Under the pieces are notes generated by a model that did not search any database, was not told where the DNA came from, and saw only the letters and a list, made by a program, of their open reading frames with translations. 64,000 bases of DNA from an uncultured Candidatus Saccharibacteria bacterium (GTDB taxonomy: Bacteria > Patescibacteriota > Saccharimonadia > Saccharimonadales > Saccharimonadaceae): positions 62,001 to 126,000 of the forward strand of contig CARBGY010000002.1 in the NCBI GenBank assembly GCA_948945085.1, written 5' to 3'. Position numbers and translations under genes: made by a program. Every line of letters begins with the position of its first letter. Positions within the stretch are counted from its first letter, which is position 1. This document shows positions 25,205 to 34,015 of the stretch, in pieces.

Positions 25205-25960
25205 TTATTTTAATGTCAATGCTTCTTCTAGCATAACACCAGCACGGCGTACTAAAGACATGACTTTGGCATAATTTTGACGTGTCGGACCAAGAATACC
25301 GATGTAACTGCGATCGGAGTAAGGCGAGCGGAAACGACTAATGATTAAGGCAACACCAGAAGTTTTACCAATAGGGTTTTCTTGACCAATAAAGATATTT
25401 AGAGCTTGGCCAGGAGCTGCTTCACGTAGCCAGGGCTCGAGGTTATCAAGGAGTTTAGCAACAGCCTGGACACGTTGGACGTCATAGAATTCCGGCTGCG
25501 TAAACAGTCGGGCAATTCCGGAGATATATAGCTGATCACCGATGGTTGCTAAGCCGAGATTGCCGGTCAGCTCGACAAGCGAATCCACGGCGCCACGAAT
25601 GGCAAAATCTGCACGGCTTTGGGAGCTAATGCGAACTTCGAGAACACGGTTACCGCGTTCAATGGGCTTGTCTTGGGAATTTTCCGAGATAGTATGACGC
25701 AAAGATTCGACACGGCCCGGCTGTTCAGACAAGGTATTTACGTAATATCGATACCCAGCGTCAGTCGGGACGCGGCCGGCTGAGGTATGCGGTTGAGCAA
25801 TGTAGCCATACTCTTCGAGGCGAGCCATTTCGGCACGGATGGTTGCCGAAGAAACCTGAAAAAGCTTTGCTAAAGTTACACTTCCCACCGGGGCAGCTAG
25901 CTCAGCGTATTCTTCGATGATGGCAAACAAGATTCCCTCTTGCCGTTCAGTTAAACTCAT
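25205..25960 (-). CDS. hrcA: Heat-inducible transcription repressor HrcA
   Basis: Represses chaperone operons by binding CIRCE. The true start is ATG 25960 (MSLTERQEGILFAIIEEYAE); the frame reaches 25984, but that region contains the -10 and operator. The N-terminal winged helix (~1-70) includes SSATIRAEMARLEEYGYIAQPHTSAGRVPTDAGYRYY split across helix and wing, the family hallmark. The GAF-like middle and C-terminal dimer domain (GVALIISRFRSPY, LGPTRQNYAKVMSLV) follow. Length 251 aa is shorter than the usual ~340, as in other reduced genomes. TATAAT lies 6 nt before ATG. Confidence 0.95.
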   Translation of the reverse strand: MSLTERQEGILFAIIEEYAELAAPVGSVTLAKLFQVSSATIRAEMARLEEYGYIAQPHTSAGRVPTDAGYRYYVNTLSEQPGRVESLRHTISENSQDKPIERGNRVLEVRISSQSRADFAIRGAVDSLVELTGNLGLATIGDQLYISGIARLFTQPEFYDVQRVQAVAKLLDNLEPWLREAAPGQALNIFIGQENPIGKTSGVALIISRFRSPYSDRSYIGILGPTRQNYAKVMSLVRRAGVMLEEALTLK

Positions 25961-25966
25961 GGTTCC

Positions 25967-26004
25967 ATTATAGCAAGTTAGCACTCATAATGCAATAGTG
26001 CTAA
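25967..26004 (-). promoter_or_regulatory. CIRCE operator overlapping the hrcA promoter
   Basis: TTAGCACTC (25978-25986), 9-nt spacer, TAGTGCTAA (25996-26004). It matches the CIRCE inverted repeat TTAGCACTC-N9-GAGTGCTAA at 17 of 18 positions. It sits immediately upstream of the minus-strand TATAAT at 25967-25972, so bound HrcA would block RNA polymerase at its own gene. Confidence 0.92.
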
Positions 26005-26171
26005 GATAATTGTCTAGCTATATAGCTTGCTTAGGAGGTATATCACTAATGAATTTCGTCTATAACGAGTATCCTTGTGTTTATTGTGGAGTAATGCGAG
26101 ATAACGCGCGAAGTAGGTAAACTATAAGTCGACGCGAGTGACAAAAAGTAATTACCTGATATAATACTTTT

Positions 26172-26792
26172 ATGGAAGAACAGTTGCAAAAAATTAAAAC
26201 TTGGTTAGGAACTGGTAGTATAAATATTTTTGGACTACCAATGAGCGGAAAGGATACAGTGGGAATTCGTCTGGCGGAAAGGTTAGGTGCAAAATTCTTA
26301 TCGTCAGGCATTATTGTGCGCGCTATTGAGGAGGCAACTAATCAAGGTGTAACACATGGAGGAAAATTAATTCCGTCGAACTTGTTTTATGATTGGGTCT
26401 TACCGTATTTTGAGAAGCCTGAACTTCGCGAGTACCCTTTGATATTATCGTCAATTGGTCGGTGGGAAGGCGAAGAGGATCAAGTGATGAGTGTGGCGAA
26501 ATTAAGCTATCATCCAATAAAAGCAGTAGTGATGTTACAACTCGCAGAGTCTGACGTGATTGAGCGTTGGGAAGCGGCAAAATTACTAAATGATAGAGGA
26601 TTAAGACCGGATGATGCGGACCCAGAGGTTTTTCAGACCCGCATTAATGAATATCGTGAGAAAACTTTGCCAGTCCTCAAACATTATCAAGAATTAGGGC
26701 TTCTTGTGCCGGTCCGAGCGAGCGCACCGCGCGATCAGGTATTCCAGAATGTAGTAGAAGCGTTGGCGAATTTTGCGAGCCAGACGCATTAG
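26172..26792 (+). CDS. Adenylate kinase-like P-loop nucleotide kinase (206 aa)
   Basis: A Walker A loop GLPMSGKDT (~22-30) opens an NMP-kinase fold. NDRGLRPDDADPEVFQTRI and a following YREKTLPVLKHYQELG match the LID-flanking Arg and C-terminal part of adenylate kinases. The LID zinc module is missing. It is probably an adenylate or nucleoside-monophosphate kinase paralogue in the cytosol. TATAAT ends 6 nt before ATG (leaderless). The last 99 bp overlap the 3' end of the convergent surface-protein gene. Confidence 0.75.
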   Translation: MEEQLQKIKTWLGTGSINIFGLPMSGKDTVGIRLAERLGAKFLSSGIIVRAIEEATNQGVTHGGKLIPSNLFYDWVLPYFEKPELREYPLILSSIGRWEGEEDQVMSVAKLSYHPIKAVVMLQLAESDVIERWEAAKLLNDRGLRPDDADPEVFQTRINEYREKTLPVLKHYQELGLLVPVRASAPRDQVFQNVVEALANFASQTH

Positions 26793-28406
26793 CTCGTGTC
26801 GGTATTGGAAAATAATGTATATAACACCGCAGGCGATAAGTATCAGAACAATACCGAAAGCCACAAAGCTTTTCTTGTCGGAGTAGGTGTTCGGGACAAG
26901 AGCGTACCCAGCGCCGTCATTGGTTGAGGTAATCTTACGGCAACGATTAGTTTCGGGGTTACGTTCGTAGCCTTCGGCACAAGGTTTTAGCTCAGTTGAG
27001 GAAGAATCTATGTTTTTACAGCGTCCGGTTAGAGGGTTACGGTATTTACCTGCGGGGCAGTCGGTCTGTGCGGATGCAGTAGATGTAACTTTTACACAAT
27101 TACCTGTAGCAGGGTTAATAGTTTTTCCGGTTTCGCAAGTCTGATATTCTTGATAGACATTCTGAGTAGCTGGGGTAATGGCGTATGTAATTTGCCAGTT
27201 TTCTTCACCTTTAGTGTCATAAAACTTTGCAAAACTGGCGTTTTTCTTTTGACCATGCGGATAAGTTATCAGGTCGATAACTCGGCCATTCGAGTCAATC
27301 AATTCGATGGTATTTGTGGAAGTAGGATTTTTAGTAAATGTGAACGGAACTTCAGCAGTCTGGGGTGAAAAAATGAAGTAAGAATCACTAAGAATTGCTC
27401 CAGAGAGCGCATAGGTCTTTTTCTTGTAGCGAAGGCTGCATGAATCTAATGAAATTGTTTCGTTGGTTGGGTTATGGAGCTCAAGGAATTGTTCGTATTT
27501 ATCATTTGCATAATAAGTAAAGATTTCGGTAATTTCGAGACCATAGCAAGTGGTTTGAGAAGTTGAATCGTCAGCTGGTTCGTTAGGGTTTTCGGGGACA
27601 CTTGGTTCAGGCGGGAAGATTAGGTTAGGTTGTGACGGATCGTAACTAGGCACGTACACCAATAGATGTTCAAACATATTACTATTCTCAAGACGAACCA
27701 GCGTGGTGGGGTTATTACTAGTAAAGGCTTCTAGGCAGGGGCTAGATTTTTTATCACTCCAGCAAACGCTATCCATAACTGTATCATTATAATATAGTTC
27801 AATGGCACCGTTCGACATCGATAAAGTTGTTGAATAAGTCAAATCAGTGTCCTCACCACTCGATGTCCGCGCGAGACGCATGAGGAGAGTTTCGCCGGCT
27901 AGTTCAGTACCCTCAGAAAAGTCAATAAGGGTCGTTGTATTGCCGCTACTATTAGTGTAGCGTACTGAATAGCCAGCGAGCGAAAGAGTATGAGGAGTAG
28001 TGCGGCGAAGTTCGATCAACTCACCGACATCACGGGTGACATCTTTGTCAGTATAACCAGGATTGATGGCATTAATAATTAAATCGGAACTATATACAAA
28101 ATCTTCTGGATTGACTACTGGTAAATCAGGATCTGGCAACGGTTGCTCGACATCATCAGAAGCAATGTCGTTGCGATTTAAGAGTAAGGCTGAATCATGG
28201 TCTAAACTTTTATTATTAAGTTGGTTGAGATTTTGAGAAACGGTATTGTCAACTTGTTGAACTGTTAAGGTCGATCGATTATTGATATCGTAAACTTGAT
28301 TAGATATGCTAATCGTATTCTGCCAGAAACTTGCGATGGGAAGCGTCGCAATTATCATAAATAATACGCTAGATTTTCTAAAAAGATGTGACAGTTTTTG
28401 CTTCAT
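26694..28406 (-). CDS. Surface protein with lamin-tail domain and three Cys repeats (570 aa)
   Basis: Start ATG 28406 (MKQKLSHLFRKSS) begins a signal peptide (hydrophobic ~13-28); TATGCT lies 6 nt upstream and no SD is seen. A first beta-rich domain (~85-260) resembles a degenerate lamin-tail domain. A clearer one lies at ~285-390 (LEITEIFTYYANDKYEQFLELHNP). Three ~25-residue units follow, of the form C-x2-G-x3-NP-x-T-x2-C (CPAGKYRNPLTGRC is the clearest). A membrane helix (~520-542, FVAFGIVLILIACGVIYIIF) and a basic cytosolic tail finish it. Probably anchored outside the cell for adhesion or wall contact. Confidence 0.75.
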   Translation of the reverse strand: MKQKLSHLFRKSSVLFMIIATLPIASFWQNTISISNQVYDINNRSTLTVQQVDNTVSQNLNQLNNKSLDHDSALLLNRNDIASDDVEQPLPDPDLPVVNPEDFVYSSDLIINAINPGYTDKDVTRDVGELIELRRTTPHTLSLAGYSVRYTNSSGNTTTLIDFSEGTELAGETLLMRLARTSSGEDTDLTYSTTLSMSNGAIELYYNDTVMDSVCWSDKKSSPCLEAFTSNNPTTLVRLENSNMFEHLLVYVPSYDPSQPNLIFPPEPSVPENPNEPADDSTSQTTCYGLEITEIFTYYANDKYEQFLELHNPTNETISLDSCSLRYKKKTYALSGAILSDSYFIFSPQTAEVPFTFTKNPTSTNTIELIDSNGRVIDLITYPHGQKKNASFAKFYDTKGEENWQITYAITPATQNVYQEYQTCETGKTINPATGNCVKVTSTASAQTDCPAGKYRNPLTGRCKNIDSSSTELKPCAEGYERNPETNRCRKITSTNDGAGYALVPNTYSDKKSFVAFGIVLILIACGVIYIIFQYRHELMRLARKIRQRFYYILEYLIARCARSDRHKKP

Positions 28407-28571
28407 GACTGGAGCATAGCATGGATTGTTTTTTAAATGCAATCATAAGCGTTATTATTTCATGAAACACTGCCGTTGATGAGTATTTTTTAAAAATGCC
28501 CCCTCTTAGGGTAGCATAGAATTAATTATAGTTACAAGCACAAGTCTGTTAAGTTATGTTATTATAGTATT

Positions 28572-29264
28572 ATGGATATGGTAATTCCATTTAGTGAGGT
28601 GTTTTTAGCAGCAGTTGTTCATGCTAGCTTGCAGTTATCTTTGGGTTCACTTTTGTTGCTTTATCATGCAAGTCTTGGAAAGCATGTTAAAAAGAAGACA
28701 AAGTATCTTGTTGATAGTTTTATTGTGGGCATTGGAACTTTGGTTTTTCTGATCCTTTCGACAGTGATTTTTCTGTTGGGGGGATATTTTGAGAAACCTT
28801 TATATATTGAAGAGTTAACGATCGTAGTAGGAATGTTGGTTGCCCTCGCAATTTTAGTTTGGTTTTTTTATTATCGACGTGGGAAAAGTACGGAACTTTG
28901 GTTGCCGAGAAGTGTAGCGAGATTTATTGATCGGCGTGCAAAGTTAACTAATAGTAATACAGAGGCATTTTCGCTGGGAATGTTAACGAGTTTAGCGGAG
29001 ATGCCATTTACTTTAATATTATTTGTGGTTGCGGCAAACAGTATCCTTACACTCCCATCGCTATATCAAATTTTGGCAGTTGTAATGTATACAGTAATAA
29101 CTATTATTCCCCCATTAATTATGAGGTTTATTATTCAAAAAGGTAAGACCGTAGTGAGCGTGCAAAGGTGGCGGGTAAAACATAAAGTTTTTTTCAGATT
29201 GCTGAGCTGTGTTGGATTTTTGGTTCTGGGGTTTTTCCTATTTAGTTTTGAGGTTCTCAAATGA
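28572..29264 (+). CDS. Polytopic membrane protein (230 aa)
   Basis: Six hydrophobic helices are visible (~8-30, ~48-70, ~80-101, ~138-160, ~164-185, ~207-226), with basic loops on the inside. No SD; TATAGT lies shortly before ATG. No transporter signature is certain, although the size and helix layout resemble small LysE/GAP-type exporters. The stop overlaps the next ATG (ATGA), making it the first gene of a three-gene operon ending in a flavoprotein. Confidence 0.7.
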   Translation: MDMVIPFSEVFLAAVVHASLQLSLGSLLLLYHASLGKHVKKKTKYLVDSFIVGIGTLVFLILSTVIFLLGGYFEKPLYIEELTIVVGMLVALAILVWFFYYRRGKSTELWLPRSVARFIDRRAKLTNSNTEAFSLGMLTSLAEMPFTLILFVVAANSILTLPSLYQILAVVMYTVITIIPPLIMRFIIQKGKTVVSVQRWRVKHKVFFRLLSCVGFLVLGFFLFSFEVLK

Positions 29265-29626
29265 CGAAAAAAGACAATCAAAAAACAACCACTTCAAACA
29301 AACAGCGTTTGAAAAAAACAGTACATGAGCTGAAAGATAAGGTATTAGAGAAAGCTGACAAGATTAGTAAACGAAATAATATTCAACTAATAGTTTTTAA
29401 TGAGCAGTCGATACAAGAAGATATTTTAAGAGAAGCAAAAGTGTTAAAAAAGTCCACAAAGACAGTTGAAATTTTCGCGCCAAAAGTCGCAAAAGAGGTT
29501 GGAAAATGGGCGAATAAAAGAGCGGCGGTGACGGTAGGTGATATAGATCGAAGAATTGCTAGAGAAATTGAGAGGTATGATATTGATTTAGCTTATGTTT
29601 TTGGAAATCGTGGTAAAATAATATAA
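29261..29626 (+). CDS. Small basic protein with ATP-cone-like C-terminal region (121 aa)
   Basis: It starts inside the previous stop (ATGA). Residues 1-45 are very Lys-rich and coiled-coil-like. Residues ~45-121 (INE-type helices, VTVGDIDRRIAREIERYDID, LAYVFGNRGK) resemble the ATP-cone fold that regulates ribonucleotide reductases and NrdR, but the GxxxPF-type nucleotide-binding start is not obvious. It may sense nucleotides or bind nucleic acid. Low certainty on function, good certainty that it is a gene. Confidence 0.6.
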   Translation: MTKKDNQKTTTSNKQRLKKTVHELKDKVLEKADKISKRNNIQLIVFNEQSIQEDILREAKVLKKSTKTVEIFAPKVAKEVGKWANKRAAVTVGDIDRRIAREIERYDIDLAYVFGNRGKII

Positions 29627-29642
29627 ATGGTGGGTCAGTGTA

Positions 29643-31004
29643 ATGAGTAGGTTTGATTATCAATACGTTGTAATTGGTAGCGGTGCGGCAGGAAGTGCGG
29701 CGGCATTGATGGCGGCTGGGCTTGGTGCGCATACCGCGATCGTTGAGGCTGATCGTTGGGGAGGAACAACACTCAACTATCGTGATATTCCTTATGCAGC
29801 AGCATTAGGATTTGCACAGCGATATGCTGAAGCTGTAGCAGGTTCACGTTTTGGAATGTCGAGTGCGAATTTAAGATTTAATTATCCAACCGTACTGAAC
29901 TGGCAGGCGGCAGCCGTAAGAAGAGCTGGTGGCGGAAACCGGAAGGTTTTTGAGAATGCAGGCATCGATTACTACCACGGATTTGCGCAATTTATTAGTT
30001 CGCATGAAATTGCAGTAGGGGATAAGCAGATTAGTAGTGAAAAGTTTTTAATTGCGACCGGGACGAATGTTGGTATTAATGGGATTACAGGCATTGATAC
30101 TGTAAGCTGTTGGTCGCCGAATACGGCGCTTAGGATGGCAAAATTGCCGAGAGTAATGATGGTAATTGGAGGTGGTTCGACCGGGTGTGAAATTGCGGAG
30201 TATTTTGCAGCACTGGGGGTTGAAGTTCTAATCGCCGAGGCGCAAGATCGGATTTTGCCTCGAGAGGATCCTGAAGCGAGTGAAGTAATCGAGAAGCATC
30301 TTAAGGATCGTTTTGGTGTTAAGGTTTTGACTGATTCGAGAGTAGTGGCGTTGCAGCGTGATAATGAGGGACAACAAGTGATTTTCGTGCGTGGAAGTCA
30401 AGAAAAGTCAGTGCGCGTAGAGGCAATCGTGCTAGCAACAACAACTGAACCATCAACAGACATTGGTTTAGAAAATGCAGGTGTTAAATATTCTTATCGA
30501 GGAATTCAGGTCGATCAAAACCTGCGGACCACAAATCGTCACATTTGGGCAGCTGGCGATGTAATTGGAGGAGAAAGTTCGACCGAAAAAGCAACTTATG
30601 AAGGAAAGCTTGCAACATTAAATGCGATTAGTAATGCCGGTAATATTGTTAATTACACGGGTTTTATACGAATGACAGATACGCTGCCGAAAGTTGCTAA
30701 AGTTGGGCTAAACGAAATAGAGTGTGCACAATTGAAAGAGAAGCAAAAGTCGGCATTAGTGCCACTTGAGGCAATTAGTGCCGCAAATACCAATGATTTT
30801 CGAGCGGGTTTTGTAAAGTTGACAATTAATGCAAAGAGTCAAGTACTTGGTGCGACCGTGGTTTCTCCAGATGCAGATTTAGTCATTCAAGAAATTGCTC
30901 TAGCACTAAGGGCTGGTATGCAAGCATCTGAGCTCGCTGGAACACCGCATGTGGCGACGGGATGGGCAGAAGCTGTGCGAATGGCAGCAAGAGAGCTGTC
31001 GTAA
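29643..31004 (+). CDS. FAD/NAD(P)-dependent oxidoreductase lacking the redox disulfide (453 aa)
   Basis: Member of the lipoamide dehydrogenase/mercuric reductase family by layout. FAD-binding VVIGSGAAGSAAALMAAGLG is at 8-27, the NAD(P)-binding VIGGGSTGCEIAEYFAALG at ~176-194, AAGDVIGG (~305) is the second FAD motif, and a C-terminal dimer domain ends with HVATGWAEAV. Where the family has GGTCxNxGCIP, this protein reads GGTTLNYRDIP: both active-site cysteines are gone. It therefore cannot reduce disulfides in the usual way and may act as an NAD(P)H oxidase-type or electron-transfer flavoprotein. It lies 16 bp after the preceding gene. Confidence 0.88.
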   Translation: MSRFDYQYVVIGSGAAGSAAALMAAGLGAHTAIVEADRWGGTTLNYRDIPYAAALGFAQRYAEAVAGSRFGMSSANLRFNYPTVLNWQAAAVRRAGGGNRKVFENAGIDYYHGFAQFISSHEIAVGDKQISSEKFLIATGTNVGINGITGIDTVSCWSPNTALRMAKLPRVMMVIGGGSTGCEIAEYFAALGVEVLIAEAQDRILPREDPEASEVIEKHLKDRFGVKVLTDSRVVALQRDNEGQQVIFVRGSQEKSVRVEAIVLATTTEPSTDIGLENAGVKYSYRGIQVDQNLRTTNRHIWAAGDVIGGESSTEKATYEGKLATLNAISNAGNIVNYTGFIRMTDTLPKVAKVGLNEIECAQLKEKQKSALVPLEAISAANTNDFRAGFVKLTINAKSQVLGATVVSPDADLVIQEIALALRAGMQASELAGTPHVATGWAEAVRMAARELS

Positions 31005-31034
31005 AAGTTTAGCGAGGTATGCTATTTACTCGCA

Positions 31035-31976
31035 CTAGCCTTGAACGATAGTTCCAGCGCGACGTTTAAGGCTGAGTTCGAGGTTTTCTGGTGATGTAAT
31101 AATACCAATACGTTTTTTACTAGCAAAGCTAGAAGCGGCCTGGATTTTTGGTAGCATGGAGCCGACACCGAAATGGCCCGCTTTGATATGCGCAGTAACT
31201 TCGGCTGGCGTTAACATACCGAGCGCGATTTGGTCAGGTTGGCCATAATTTAGGTAAGCATTCGGCACAGCAGTAACAGAAACAAAGATATCAGCTTTAA
31301 TTAATTCGGCAAGTTTAGCAGCGGCAAGATCTTTATCTATGACAGCATCAACACCTCGAAGAATTTTTAGCACCTTAGAACGCGTCACTGGAATACCTCC
31401 TCCACCAACGGCAATAACAATGGTGCCATTTTGAACAAGCGACATGATTTCTTTGCGTTCGACAATGTCTATGGGTTTGGGCGACGGAACGACACGACGA
31501 TAACCGCGCCCAGAATCTTCGCGCATTTCCCAGCCGCGAGTTTTCGCAAGTTTTAAAGCTTGTTTGGCGGTATAAAACTCACCGATCGGCTTAGTTGGAC
31601 GACGAAAAGCTGGGTCGTCGCGATTAACAACAACCTGAGTTACGATACTGACAACTTTGCGCCCTTGTCGATTGCGCGCGAAAGCATTATCAATTGCTTG
31701 AGAAAGCCAGTAACCAATCTGGCCTTGACTCATAGCAACAGCAGTTTCTAATGGCATTGCTGGAGCGGTTTTTGTGTTTCCAATTTCTTCATGAATTAAA
31801 ATATTACCAACTTGAGGTCCGTTGCCGTGAGCAATAACGATCTCGTATTGTTCGGAAAGTTTGGCAATAGTTTGACCAATCTTTTCAGCAACGGATTTTT
31901 GTGCTTCGGCAGTAACTTCACCATTTCGTTGCAAGGCATTGCCACCTAATGCAATCACGACGCGAGTTTTACTCAT
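31035..31976 (-). CDS. arcC: Carbamate kinase
   Basis: Makes ATP from carbamoyl phosphate and ADP, the last step of the arginine deiminase route. Amino-acid-kinase motifs are clear: VVIALGGNALQ (7-17), IAHGNGPQVGN (~47-57), EDSGRGYRRVVPSPKP, IAVGGGGIPV and DAVIDKDLAAAKLA. Length 313 aa is standard. TATACT ends 7 nt before ATG and there is no SD. arcA and arcB are not adjacent, so the carbamoyl phosphate source must be encoded elsewhere or supplied by the host. Confidence 0.96.
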   Translation of the reverse strand: MSKTRVVIALGGNALQRNGEVTAEAQKSVAEKIGQTIAKLSEQYEIVIAHGNGPQVGNILIHEEIGNTKTAPAMPLETAVAMSQGQIGYWLSQAIDNAFARNRQGRKVVSIVTQVVVNRDDPAFRRPTKPIGEFYTAKQALKLAKTRGWEMREDSGRGYRRVVPSPKPIDIVERKEIMSLVQNGTIVIAVGGGGIPVTRSKVLKILRGVDAVIDKDLAAAKLAELIKADIFVSVTAVPNAYLNYGQPDQIALGMLTPAEVTAHIKAGHFGVGSMLPKIQAASSFASKKRIGIITSPENLELSLKRRAGTIVQG

Positions 31977-32013
31977 GTTATAAAGTATAAGCTAAAAATA
32001 GCTTTTTGGCAAT

Positions 32014-33270
32014 TTAAAAACCGGGTTTTCCTAGAAGGCGAAACATATTTTTCTTATACGCTTCAACGCCTGGCTGGTCGAAAGGGTTTATATTGCTAAG
32101 TTTAGCAGACAGAGCACAACTTAGTTCAAAGAAATATACTAAAGCTCCAAAAGATTTAGTAGAAAAGTCTGGAATAATGAGCTCGTCAACCGGTATGCCA
32201 CCGTCACGGTGAGCTTGGATGGTAGCCTTCATCGCTACTCGGTTGATTTCGTCGAGAGTCCTACCCTCTAAATACTGTAAGCCGTCTAGGTTTGAAGATA
32301 AGTGCGGAATTCTTAATTCCCTTTCTTGGAGCGAACTTATTTGGAAATTTAAAATGGTTTCGAAAATATTTCGACGCCCTTCTTGAAGATATTGGCCAAG
32401 AGAATGAAGATCGGTAGTATAAGTGGTTGCGGCGGGAAAAATTCCTTGACGATGCTTTCCTTCAGATTCGCCAAAAAGTTGTTTCCACCACTCGGCAAAA
32501 TAACAAAGCGAGGGCTCAAAGCTAGCTAGAACTTCGACATCAAAATTTTGCTCTAGTAGTTGATGACGAAAAGTAGCATACTCGGCAGCTGGAAGTTTTT
32601 CTGGGGAATTTTGTTGTTCGATGACTTGCTGAAACTCAAGATCGGCGCCAGCTAACAACTCATCAATTTCAATGCCTGCCACAGCAAGTGGTAATAAACC
32701 TACAGAACTTAAAACTGAGTAACGACCACCAATGTTATCTGGCACAATGAATCGATTATAACCACAGGAGACGGCTTCTTCATAGAGTGCGCCTTTTTTA
32801 GAATCAGTGGTTGCATAAATGCGTTTGTGATAGTTGTCACCGTATTTCTGGATTAACTTTTCTTTTAACATGCGGAAAGCTATGGCTGGTTCGATGGTAG
32901 TACCAGATTTGGAAATAATGTTAATCGAAAAATCTGCATCGCCGAGTACATTAAGTACATTAATCAGCTCGCGTGAGCTTAGTGAGCTACCAGCATAAAG
33001 GATTTTGGTTCGGCTATCAGGATGCAATGCCTCAATGAGGGCGCGATGACCAAGATAAGAACCTCCGATGCCAATACAGACAAGAAACTTAGAAGTGGAT
33101 TGGATTTCTTTAGAACAGGATTTAATTTTTTGAAGCTCATCATGGCGGTTTACTTGTGGTAAAGCAAACCAGCCACCCATAGGGTCAGTTTTAATCTCTT
33201 GTAAGTAGGTAGTAATTCGCTCTGAATCAACTTGATAATCTTGTTCAGAATTAGAGCGAAACTCGATCAT
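32014..33270 (-). CDS. pgi: Glucose-6-phosphate isomerase (short type)
   Basis: Interconverts glucose 6-phosphate and fructose 6-phosphate. SIS-domain features: CIGIGGSYLGHRALIEAL (~65), ISKSGTTIEPAIAFR (~138) and GGRYSVLSSVGLLPL (~195). The catalytic-region GESEGKHRQGIFPA and a C-terminal FDQPGVEAYKKN follow. Length 418 aa fits the compact Bacillus/Thermotoga-like form. It lies 13 bp after the pilin-like gene and probably shares its transcript. Its product feeds the phosphoketolase route. Confidence 0.96.
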   Translation of the reverse strand: MIEFRSNSEQDYQVDSERITTYLQEIKTDPMGGWFALPQVNRHDELQKIKSCSKEIQSTSKFLVCIGIGGSYLGHRALIEALHPDSRTKILYAGSSLSSRELINVLNVLGDADFSINIISKSGTTIEPAIAFRMLKEKLIQKYGDNYHKRIYATTDSKKGALYEEAVSCGYNRFIVPDNIGGRYSVLSSVGLLPLAVAGIEIDELLAGADLEFQQVIEQQNSPEKLPAAEYATFRHQLLEQNFDVEVLASFEPSLCYFAEWWKQLFGESEGKHRQGIFPAATTYTTDLHSLGQYLQEGRRNIFETILNFQISSLQERELRIPHLSSNLDGLQYLEGRTLDEINRVAMKATIQAHRDGGIPVDELIIPDFSTKSFGALVYFFELSCALSAKLSNINPFDQPGVEAYKKNMFRLLGKPGF

Positions 33271-33283
33271 TGATATAACCTAC

Positions 33284-33676
33284 TTAGCGTTTACTCTTTT
33301 TAATGAATACACTTTCCTTCTCGAGTTCGGCTCGGAGTGTGAATTCGCGGCATTGATTTTTATCATTACAATTTGCGACCTCATAGCTATACGAACTACC
33401 GTCAATACCGAGATTTGTACCAAATGGGTCAGTAAATAACTCAGGGTCGATCACAGGCAAAACCTCTTCATTAATTTCAGAAGGATAGTACCCATATTTA
33501 GGATAATAATATTCTTCTAAGGCGTAGTACATAGCGTTAATTGCGGTTTTGCGAGCATCGTCACGGTCCATAGCTTCAATATTGGATTTTTGGATGAAGA
33601 AGATTACCAAAAGAAGTGACACGAAGGCGCCAACAATCATAAGCTCAAGAACTGTAAAGCCTTTTTTGTCTTTCAT
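33284..33676 (-). CDS. Type IV pilin/pseudopilin-like protein (130 aa)
   Basis: The N-terminus MKDKKG-FTVLELMIVGAFV is a class III prepilin leader: cleavage after Gly6, N-methylated Phe, Glu at +5 and a hydrophobic assembly helix (~7-28). The C-terminal domain has two cysteines (NCNDKNQC) and Tyr-rich segments (YYYPKYGYYPS), typical of GspG-like minor pilins. TATAAT ends 6 nt before ATG. No prepilin peptidase or pilus ATPase is in the window. Likely part of the type IV pilus used for host attachment or DNA uptake. Confidence 0.9.
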   Translation of the reverse strand: MKDKKGFTVLELMIVGAFVSLLLVIFFIQKSNIEAMDRDDARKTAINAMYYALEEYYYPKYGYYPSEINEEVLPVIDPELFTDPFGTNLGIDGSSYSYEVANCNDKNQCREFTLRAELEKESVFIKKSKR

Positions 33677-33759
33677 AAGTTTATTATATCATAAGTCTCC
33701 GACCTAGAAATAATATATTTCTTTATACTACCCTAGCTTCTTCTTAGTCATTCCCCCTT

Positions 33760-33994
33760 CTTCCTCCCATACATTATCCTTCCTCACGATGAGATATCTC
33801 TATATTCCTTCTCTATTCTCCCTCCCATACATTATCTTCCTCACGGTGGACCGCTTCTCATCTAAAGAATCGAAGACGGTCCAGCCCGATGAAGATTAGT
33901 TCGTCAGATAATGTATGGGAGGGAGAAGGGAGGAGTAAGAAAAGGAGAAGGGAGGAGTAAGAAAAGGAGAAGGGAGGAGTAAGAAAAGGAGAAA
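33760..33994. repeat. Low-complexity repeat block
   Basis: Three copies of a CTCCCATACATTATC-type sequence (near 33764, 33821, and inverted near 33906-33921) surround a hairpin pairing GGACCGCTTC with GAAGACGGTCC (33848-33882). Then a 22-bp unit (GAGAAGGGAGGAGTAAGAAAAG) is repeated three times in tandem (~33923-33988). No gene is supported here. Confidence 0.8.
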
Positions 33995-34015
33995 GAGAAA
34001 GAATGGGGAGAAAAA

